From NCBI GenBank assembly GCA_002491195.1, contig DKVL01000029.1:1-10404 (forward strand): a stretch of 10,404 nt of DNA, given 5' to 3'. The DNA comes from Lachnospiraceae bacterium UBA7179 (GTDB taxonomy: Bacteria > Bacillota > Clostridia > Lachnospirales > Lachnospiraceae). Below, in pieces: positions 5,262 through 10,404 of the stretch. The notes under the pieces were generated by a model. That model was not told where the DNA came from. It saw only the letters and a program-made list of their open reading frames with translations, and ran no database searches. Each line of letters starts with the position of its first letter. The stretch's first letter is position 1. The translations under genes were made by a program, and so were the position numbers.

Positions 5262-5306
5262 AACAAAAGAGTTTTGAAATTTTATTCATTTCAAAACTCT
5301 TTTGTT
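5262..5306 (-). terminator. Long hairpin terminator at the end of the pheS-pheT-queA operon
   Basis: A perfect 19-bp inverted repeat (5262-5280 and 5288-5306) has a 7-base loop. On the minus strand it follows the queA stop (5334) and ends in TTTTGTTTTG. It separates the operon from the toxin-antitoxin promoter just beyond. A smaller inverted repeat beside it (CTGTTT 5307-5312, AAACAG 5325-5330) is followed on the plus strand by TTTTT. Confidence 0.75.
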
Positions 5307-5333
5307 CTGTTTACAAATATACAAAAACAGTTT

Positions 5334-6359
5334 TTATTGAATCAGCATCGCATCACCGAAAGAAAAAAATCTGTAGCGTTCCTGCACTGCAGTCTGGTAT
5401 GCATTCAGTACGTTCTCGCGCCCTGCAAGCGCGGACACAAGCATGATGAGCGTGGACTCCGGCAAATGAAAGTTCGTGATCAGACAGTCCAGCACTTTGA
5501 ATTGATACCCGGGATAAATAAAAATCTCCGTATCGCCGCTTCCAGCCATCACTTTTCCGTCCGTGCCAGCAGCACTCTCGACTGTGCGGCAGCTTGTCGT
5601 CCCCACGCAGATCACCCTGCCTCCTGTCTGCTTTGTGTTGTTGATGAGATCCGCTGTCTCCTGTGTCACCTGATAAAACTCGGAATGCATATGATGGTCT
5701 AAAATATTGTCTTCTTTGACAGGACGAAATGTACCAAGCCCGACGTGCAGAGTGACATAGGCAAGCCGCACACCCTTTTCCTGAACTTTTGCCAATAATT
5801 CCTTCGTGAAATGCAGCCCGGCTGTCGGAGCCGCTGCTGATCCCTCATATTTGGCATAAACGGTCTGATAACGGTTCTTATCTGCAAGTTTGTGCGTAAT
5901 ATACGGCGGCAGCGGCATCTCGCCAAGCTGATCCAAAACCTCCTCAAAGATTCCTTCGTACTGAAACTGTATCAGCCTGTTTCCCTCATCAACCACGTCA
6001 ATGACTTTCCCGGTCAGCAGTCCGCCGCCAAAACTGATCACAGCGCCTTCCCTTGCCTTTTTCCCAGGTTTCACAAGCGTCTCCCAAACATCTTTTTCGC
6101 GCCGTTTCAGCAGGAGCACTTCGATCGCCGCCCCTGTCTCAACCTTCGTGCCCATAAGCCTTGCAGGGATAACCTTTGTATTGTTCAGCACAAGGCAGTC
6201 CCCCTCATGTAGATAATCCACGATATCCGTAAACACCTTGTGCGCAATCTCCCCAGTCACTTTGTCGAGCACCAGAAGTCTTGAACCCGCCCTGTCCTCA
6301 AGCGGATCCTGCGCGATCAGTTCCGGCGGCAGATCATAATAAAAATCCTTCTTCTCCAT
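5334..6359 (-). CDS. queA: S-adenosylmethionine:tRNA ribosyltransferase-isomerase
   Basis: A 341-residue protein, normal for QueA. It transfers and isomerises the ribosyl part of S-adenosylmethionine onto 7-aminomethyl-7-deazaguanine at position 34 of tRNAs with GUN anticodons, giving epoxyqueuosine. Family blocks seen are FYYDLPPELIAQDPLEDR at the amino terminus, LNNTKVIPARLMG, PTAGLHFTKELL, TLHVGLGTFRPV, VGTTSCRTVES, and NFHLPESTLIMLVSALAG near the carboxyl end. The gene starts 18 bp after the pheT stop, so it is in the same operon and probably coupled. Its ribosome binding site (GGGAAG/GTGAG) is weak compared with those of its neighbours. No other queuosine genes are in the window. Confidence 0.95.
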   Translation of the reverse strand: MEKKDFYYDLPPELIAQDPLEDRAGSRLLVLDKVTGEIAHKVFTDIVDYLHEGDCLVLNNTKVIPARLMGTKVETGAAIEVLLLKRREKDVWETLVKPGKKAREGAVISFGGGLLTGKVIDVVDEGNRLIQFQYEGIFEEVLDQLGEMPLPPYITHKLADKNRYQTVYAKYEGSAAAPTAGLHFTKELLAKVQEKGVRLAYVTLHVGLGTFRPVKEDNILDHHMHSEFYQVTQETADLINNTKQTGGRVICVGTTSCRTVESAAGTDGKVMAGSGDTEIFIYPGYQFKVLDCLITNFHLPESTLIMLVSALAGRENVLNAYQTAVQERYRFFSFGDAMLIQ

Positions 6360-6377
6360 AGTTACTCACACTTCCCG

Positions 6378-8798
6378 TCATGCCCGAAGTTCGATTCCAA
6401 GCCCCTCCAGACCATTCAATATCTTTTTCATAGCGCCTGACACATCGTTATCCTCAAGGGTTCTGTCCTTGGCGCGAAACGTGATGGAATAAGTAACGGA
6501 CTTATATCCAGGCTTGATCTGGCTGCCCTCATAAATGTCAAACAGCTGATACTCCTCGAGAATTTTTCCGCCGCGCTGCTCGATCACCTTCTCAATATCA
6601 CCCACAAGAACGTTCTTTGGCACAACCATGCTGATATCGCGCGATACCGCAGGATATTTTGCAATGCCCTCGTATTTTCTGTCAAAAGAGGCAAACGGAA
6701 GAATCTCCGGCAGATCCATCACTGCGACATACACTTTCGTATCAATTCCATAATGATCCGCAACTTCCGGATGAACCTCACCCAGATAACCGATCACTTT
6801 GTCTTCATACAAAACCAGTGCCTGACGCCCCGGATGAAGGAATGTCTTTTGCGCTTTCGGATCATAAGTTGCTTTCTTCTTCATGCCGATGCTTCCGAGG
6901 AACTCCTCGACAACACCTTTCATGGTAAAGAAATCGCCCTCCCCGTACATACCAAGAGTGAACTGCATCCTCTCATCCGGATAATCAACTATCGGCAGAC
7001 TTTTGGGAAGATAGATGTTTCCAAGTTCATAAAGGCGCACGTCTTTGTTTCTGCGGTTATAGTTTAAGGACAAGGAGGTCAAAATGCCATTCAGGGAGAT
7101 CGTTCTCATAATGGAAAAATCTTCGCCCAGTGGATTTGCAATCGTCACCGTCTGCCGAAGCGGACTGTCCGCTGGAATCAAAAGCTTGTCAAACACCTTG
7201 GGACTCTCAAACGAGTAGCACATTCCCTGCGAAAATCCGCAGTACTCCGCGATATCCCTCGCCTTCTCCTCAATTCGCAGCTTAAAGGACAATTTTCCTG
7301 TTGTCGCCTCGCCAGTCGGAAGTGTTGTCGGAATCTTATCATAACCATAAAATCTCGCAACCTCCTCCGCGATATCTGCAAAGCACTCGATATCCTGACG
7401 GAAAGAAGGTGCAGTGATCATACCTGTACGCTCGTCGTATGCAAGCTCTAACCGCTCAAAAATCTGGAGCATCTCCTCCTTTGTAATCTCTGTCCCAAGG
7501 AATTTGTTGATTCTCTCCGGCTCGAATTTGACCTGTTTTAATTCTTGAAAAGGTTCCTTCACGTCAACAATTCCACCGACAACCTCGCCGCAGCCAAGTT
7601 CCTCGATCAACTGACAAGCCCTGTTGATCGCCGCTTCTGCATTTCTCGGATCGAGTCCCTTCTCAAAGATACCAGAAGCGTCTGTTCTCAATCCAACCCT
7701 CTTGGAAGACTTTCTGATATTTGCCCCGTTAAAAGTTGCCGCCTCAAACAGTACTGTCTGTACATCATCGGTAATCTTTGAGTTTTCACCGCCCATGATT
7801 CCCGCAAGACCGATCTCCTTCTCGGCATCACAGATCATCAGCATCTCCGAATCCAGTTTTCTCACCTGCCCGTCAAGCGTCTGGAACGCATCGCCGTCTT
7901 TCGCACGCCTTACGATAATCTTATTCCCAGATACATTGTTCAAATCATATGCGTGCATTGGCTGACCGTACTCCATCATGACATAGTTCGTGATATCAAC
8001 AAGATTGTTGATCGGTCTGATACCGCACGCCGCGAGCCTTCTCTGCATCCATTCGGGCGACGGCGCGATCTTGATATTCTTGCACACCCTTGCACAGAAA
8101 CGTGTGCAGAGATCCCTGTCTTTTATTTCCACGGAAATATAGTTATTGACATCCTCGTCATTTCCTTTGACCTCCACAGCAGGCGGCACAAAAGGCTTTC
8201 TGAATGTCGCTGCAGCCTCCCTTGCAATTCCTAAGATGCTGTAGCAGTCCACACGGTTTGAAGTCACTTCGTACTCCACCACTGTGTCATGCAGTCCAAG
8301 CGCTTCAATCGCATCCTCCCCAGGTGTCACCGGTTTCTGGAATACATATACGCCGTCCTCGGGCGCTTCCGGATACATGTCCCGGTTCGAACCCAGTTCC
8401 TCGATCGCGCACATCATACCATGCGATTCCACGCCGCGCAGTTTCCCGGATTTGATCTTGATCCCGTTTTCAGGAAGCGGTCCGCCGTCATGACCGCCCG
8501 CTACTCTTCCGCCGTCAAGCACTGTCGGAACATAGTCCCCTTCCTTTAGATTCTGCGCACCTGTTACAATCTGTATTGTCTCGGTCCCTATATTTACCTG
8601 ACAGATGATCAGCTTATCTGCGTCAGGATGGCGCTCAATTTTCTCAATATGCCCCACAACGATCTTTTCCAGATTTTTGTCAAGCCGCTCAAATCCTTCT
8701 ACCTTCGTCCCTGAGAGCGTCATAGCGTCACAGTACTCCTTGTCCTCACAGGAAAGCTCTGGAACATATGCCTTAATCCACGATAATGGTGTATTCAT
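6378..8798 (-). CDS. pheT: Phenylalanyl-tRNA synthetase beta subunit
   Basis: An 806-residue protein of normal length from the ATG at 8798-8796, with GGAGG just upstream. The frame is open to a TTG at 8810, but that would overlap the ribosome binding site and is rejected. Domains in order are an OB-fold tRNA-binding domain (about 41-150), B3/B4 editing domain (about 215-385, containing NLVDITNYVMMEYGQPMHAYD), B5 domain (about 405-485, ending DIAEEVARFYGYD), a catalytic-like core (about 490-700), and a C-terminal ferredoxin-fold anticodon-binding domain (about 710-804). It pairs with PheS as an alpha2-beta2 enzyme charging tRNA-Phe. The beta chain binds tRNA and removes mischarged Tyr. It is followed directly by queA and preceded by an 18-bp palindrome. 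Confidence 0.97.
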   Translation of the reverse strand: MNTPLSWIKAYVPELSCEDKEYCDAMTLSGTKVEGFERLDKNLEKIVVGHIEKIERHPDADKLIICQVNIGTETIQIVTGAQNLKEGDYVPTVLDGGRVAGGHDGGPLPENGIKIKSGKLRGVESHGMMCAIEELGSNRDMYPEAPEDGVYVFQKPVTPGEDAIEALGLHDTVVEYEVTSNRVDCYSILGIAREAAATFRKPFVPPAVEVKGNDEDVNNYISVEIKDRDLCTRFCARVCKNIKIAPSPEWMQRRLAACGIRPINNLVDITNYVMMEYGQPMHAYDLNNVSGNKIIVRRAKDGDAFQTLDGQVRKLDSEMLMICDAEKEIGLAGIMGGENSKITDDVQTVLFEAATFNGANIRKSSKRVGLRTDASGIFEKGLDPRNAEAAINRACQLIEELGCGEVVGGIVDVKEPFQELKQVKFEPERINKFLGTEITKEEMLQIFERLELAYDERTGMITAPSFRQDIECFADIAEEVARFYGYDKIPTTLPTGEATTGKLSFKLRIEEKARDIAEYCGFSQGMCYSFESPKVFDKLLIPADSPLRQTVTIANPLGEDFSIMRTISLNGILTSLSLNYNRRNKDVRLYELGNIYLPKSLPIVDYPDERMQFTLGMYGEGDFFTMKGVVEEFLGSIGMKKKATYDPKAQKTFLHPGRQALVLYEDKVIGYLGEVHPEVADHYGIDTKVYVAVMDLPEILPFASFDRKYEGIAKYPAVSRDISMVVPKNVLVGDIEKVIEQRGGKILEEYQLFDIYEGSQIKPGYKSVTYSITFRAKDRTLEDNDVSGAMKKILNGLEGLGIELRA

Positions 8799-8812
8799 TT
8801 CATCCTCCAATC

Positions 8813-8830
8813 TATGACACGCGTGTCATA
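8813..8830. repeat. Perfect 18-bp palindrome between pheS and pheT
   Basis: TATGACACGCGTGTCATA is a perfect palindrome lying 14 bp before the pheT start codon and 21 bp after pheS. As RNA it could fold to a 7-bp stem with loop CGCG just ahead of the pheT ribosome binding site. As DNA it is a symmetric binding site for a dimeric regulator. The T-rich tract TATTTTAATC is on its plus-strand side, not downstream in the operon direction, so it is not a terminator for pheS. Confidence 0.8.
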
Positions 8831-8851
8831 TTTTAATCTATTTCAACTACC

Positions 8852-9871
8852 CTAAAATTGTCTTAAGAATCTGATATCATTCTCATACAACAGCCGCATA
8901 TCATCAATCTCATACTTCAAAAGCGCGATTCTCTCCAGACCGACTCCAAACGCGAAACCAGTATATTCCTCCGGATCGATATTGCACATCTTCAACACCT
9001 TCGGGTGAACCATACCGCAGCCGAGAATCTCAATCCAGCCCTCACCCTTACAGAAACGGCATCCGCTTCCGCCACACTTGAAACATGACACATCCATCTC
9101 CGCCGATGGCTCCGTGAATGGAAAATGATGCGGTCTGAACTTCACCTTTGTCTCCTCGCCAAAGAGCTCCTTTGCAAACTCCGCAAGCGTTCCCTTTAAG
9201 TCGGCAAAAGTGATGTTTTTATCGATCACAAGTCCCTCAATCTGATGGAAAGAAGGGGAATGTGTCGCATCCACTTCGTCCGCGCGGAACACTCGTCCGG
9301 GAGCGATCATTCTGATCGGCAGTTTTCCTTTCTCCATCTCGTGAACCTGCACACCGGAAGTCTGCGTCCTAAGCAGGATATCACTGTTGATATAAAAAGT
9401 ATCCTGCTCGTCCTTTGCCGGATGATCCGCCGGGATATTCAGCGCCTCAAAGTTATAGTAATCCTTCTCCACCTCGGGGCCCTCTACGACCTCATAACCC
9501 ATTCCGATAAAAATGCGCTCCACTTCCTCCAGGGCGATCGTATTCGGATGGCGGTGCCCCACTTTATTTCTCTGTGCGGGGAGTGTCACGTCGATCACTT
9601 CCGCTTTCATCTTCGCCTCGCGAAGTTTTCGCTCCATATTTGTCTTTGCCTCGTCAAGCACCTTCTCAATCTCCTGGCGCGCATCATTGACGAGCTGTCC
9701 TATTTTCGGTCTCTCCTCGGGCGCTACATCCTTCATCCCCTTCAACACGGCCGTCAGCTCGCCTTTTTTGCCCAAAAAATTGACACGAACATCGTTTAAT
9801 TTGTCCAGCGCTTCGCTTTCATTGATCTGGCGGATCGCCTCTGCCTTGATCTGCTCTAATCTCTCTTTCAT
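8852..9871 (-). CDS. pheS: Phenylalanyl-tRNA synthetase alpha subunit
   Basis: A 339-residue class II synthetase subunit holding the Phe-adenylate site. The start is the ATG at 9871-9869, preceded by AAAGGAG. The frame is open to 9955, but that part is leader RNA. The N-terminal 1-85 are charged and helical, consistent with the tRNA-binding coiled coil. Motif 2 is FRADEVDATHSPSFHQIEG (195-213), and motif 3 is in GFAFGVGLERIALLKY (305-320). Between them, C263, C266, C271 and C274 form a CxxC-x4-CxxC zinc-knuckle-like insert found in many Firmicute PheS proteins. First gene of the operon, controlled by the upstream T-box leader. Confidence 0.97.
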   Translation of the reverse strand: MKERLEQIKAEAIRQINESEALDKLNDVRVNFLGKKGELTAVLKGMKDVAPEERPKIGQLVNDARQEIEKVLDEAKTNMERKLREAKMKAEVIDVTLPAQRNKVGHRHPNTIALEEVERIFIGMGYEVVEGPEVEKDYYNFEALNIPADHPAKDEQDTFYINSDILLRTQTSGVQVHEMEKGKLPIRMIAPGRVFRADEVDATHSPSFHQIEGLVIDKNITFADLKGTLAEFAKELFGEETKVKFRPHHFPFTEPSAEMDVSCFKCGGSGCRFCKGEGWIEILGCGMVHPKVLKMCNIDPEEYTGFAFGVGLERIALLKYEIDDMRLLYENDIRFLRQF

Positions 9872-9916
9872 CACCAATCTCCTTTCCTTATGCGCCACTG
9901 CGCAATACACAATCAA

Positions 9917-9970
9917 GCACCCGTCAGCAAAGGAAGCAAGCTTCCTTGATGACATATTTCCTTTGGGTGC
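9917..9970 (-). promoter_or_regulatory. Long imperfect hairpin between the T-box terminator and pheS
   Basis: On the minus strand GCACCC (9970-9965) pairs with GGGTGC (9922-9917). Inside this, GTCA (9953-9950) pairs with TGAC (9926-9923), and AAGGAAGC (9947-9940) with GCTTCCTT (9937-9930) at the tip. An 11-base unpaired stretch lies on the 5' side. No T-tract follows, so it is not a terminator. It may protect the 5' end of read-through mRNA or be a processing site. Confidence 0.5.
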
Positions 9971-9980
9971 CCGTGTGCAT

Positions 9981-10013
9981 AAAAAATCCCCTGTAGAAAA
10001 ACTCTACAAGGGA
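9981..10013 (-). terminator. T-box attenuator terminator
   Basis: TCCCTTGTAG (10013-10004) pairs with CTACAGGGGA (9996-9987), a 10-bp stem with one G-U pair and loop AGTTTTT. A six-T run follows (9986-9981). The 5' arm begins with the usual CGTCCCT, which must be released from the antiterminator for the terminator to form. Confidence 0.9.
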
Positions 10014-10330
10014 CGAATTAACCGCGGTACCACCCAAGCTTCTATAACGATATCAAACAGGACACTGCCTGCTGCGCATCATAGCACTCCAAAGACGTAA
10101 CGTGTCACTCCGTCTCTTCCTACTATATTGTCGACTTCGTTTCCTTATCAAACATTCCATCAGACAATCGTTCAAAAAAGCTGCTCCAGTGGGAAATTCG
10201 CCATCATATCTGAACTGAGGAGGTTTTCAGCCGGCGACCTCCACTCTCTGACAGAAAATACGACGCTACTTGCACTTTCATTGCATTTCCATAATTTCAT
10301 TCAATATGTTCATGAAAATAAATATCGTTG
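9981..10330 (-). promoter_or_regulatory. T-box riboswitch, phenylalanine-specific, controlling pheS-pheT-queA
   Basis: The T-box core GGGTGGTACCGCGG (10035-10022) is exact and pairs with the NCCA end of uncharged tRNA. Stem I elements are the AGAGAG of the K-turn region (10249-10244), a GAA followed by TTTC (10198-10193), and GGAGCAGC (10187-10180). The specifier codon is read as TTC (10195-10193), or TTT one base earlier; both encode Phe and agree with the downstream pheS. Uncharged tRNA-Phe should stabilise the antiterminator and allow transcription. Charged tRNA lets the terminator at 9981-10013 form. Confidence 0.93.
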
Positions 10331-10336
10331 AAAATA

Positions 10337-10365
10337 ATAATATGTTATCTGCCCGAAAAAGTCAA
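10337..10365 (-). promoter_or_regulatory. Promoter of the pheS operon
   Basis: TTGACT (10365-10360), a 17-nt spacer and TATTAT (10342-10337) give a near-consensus sigma-A promoter. Start near 10330 leaves about 80 nt before the recognisable Stem I of the T-box. Beyond it (10366-10404) I see no gene. Confidence 0.75.
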
Positions 10366-10404
10366 GTCCAAATTTGAACATCAGAATAAACGCATGAACG
10401 AGAA

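Noticed and set aside
5262..5306. 19-bp inverted repeat as an insertion-sequence end or MITE
   Set aside because: There is no flanking direct repeat or transposase. Its place after queA and the T-rich end fit a terminator.
8799..8810. Upstream TTG start for pheT
   Set aside because: It would overlap the GGAGG that serves the ATG at 8798. MNTPLSWIKAYVPEL is the usual PheT start.
8814..8829. CcpA catabolite-response site at the pheS-pheT palindrome
   Set aside because: The consensus needs a central CG step and A at position 5; the sequence has GC and C there.
9872..9955. Amino-terminal extension of pheS to 9955
   Set aside because: The region is leader RNA with its own hairpin. The ATG at 9871 has an AAAGGAG and gives the family length.
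9245..10100. Long plus-strand open frames opposite pheS and its leader
   Set aside because: They are antisense shadows of pheS and cross the T-box and terminator; low-complexity Ser/Arg/Phe composition and no start signals.
1..10404. CRISPR array, tRNA or rRNA genes, intact transposon
   Set aside because: No regularly spaced repeats, no tRNA cloverleaf apart from the tmRNA ends, and no transposase or integrase frame were seen.

Overview
The window looks like part of a chromosome from a low-to-mid GC anaerobic Firmicute of the class Clostridia, most likely a Lachnospiraceae-type gut organism. The grounds are the strong AGGAG-type ribosome binding sites, TTGACA/TATAAT promoters, a T-box leader in front of pheST, a one-piece tmRNA, a stand-alone PaaK-type ligase, and a remnant of a plant-polysaccharide glycosidase. 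This is inference from gene content; no database search was possible.

Layout. Positions 1-350 are AT-rich and lie downstream of ssrA. They hold a small broken reading frame and a terminator and look like accessory DNA next to a classic integration site. ssrA (tmRNA, minus, 360-704) and a PaaI-family thioesterase (plus, 825-1244) are driven by back-to-back promoters. A phenylacetate-CoA ligase (minus, 1307-2611) converges on the thioesterase and shares a hairpin terminator with it. Next come the first ~40 codons of a family 43 beta-xylosidase fused to unrelated sequence (2780-2960), then an intact DUF362 gene (plus, 2991-3857). A PilZ-domain protein (minus, 3911-4258) follows, with a long structured leader containing three hairpins. 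A HigB/HigA-like toxin-antitoxin pair (minus, 4536-5202) has a palindromic operator inside its promoter. The right half is one minus-strand operon: promoter, Phe T-box leader, pheS, pheT, queA, ending at a 19-bp hairpin.

How it works together. The pheS-pheT-queA operon makes phenylalanyl-tRNA synthetase and the queuosine enzyme QueA. Its transcription should rise when uncharged tRNA-Phe binds the T-box, so queuosine synthesis appears tied to Phe-tRNA charging. ssrA supports ribosome rescue. The thioesterase and the ligase carry out opposing steps on aryl-CoA or acyl-CoA and may form a functional pair.

The most interesting unexplained signal is the leader of the PilZ gene. It has three tandem hairpins, two with the identical loop AAAGGAC and the third with AAGGGCA. 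The two outer stems differ only by paired changes that keep base pairing. This suggests a post-transcriptional control element, perhaps CsrA-type, on a predicted cyclic-di-GMP receptor. Other items worth checking are an 18-bp perfect palindrome between pheS and pheT, a second long hairpin between the T-box terminator and pheS, and the gene debris at 132-323 and 2780-2960. I found no CRISPR array, intact insertion sequence or transposase.
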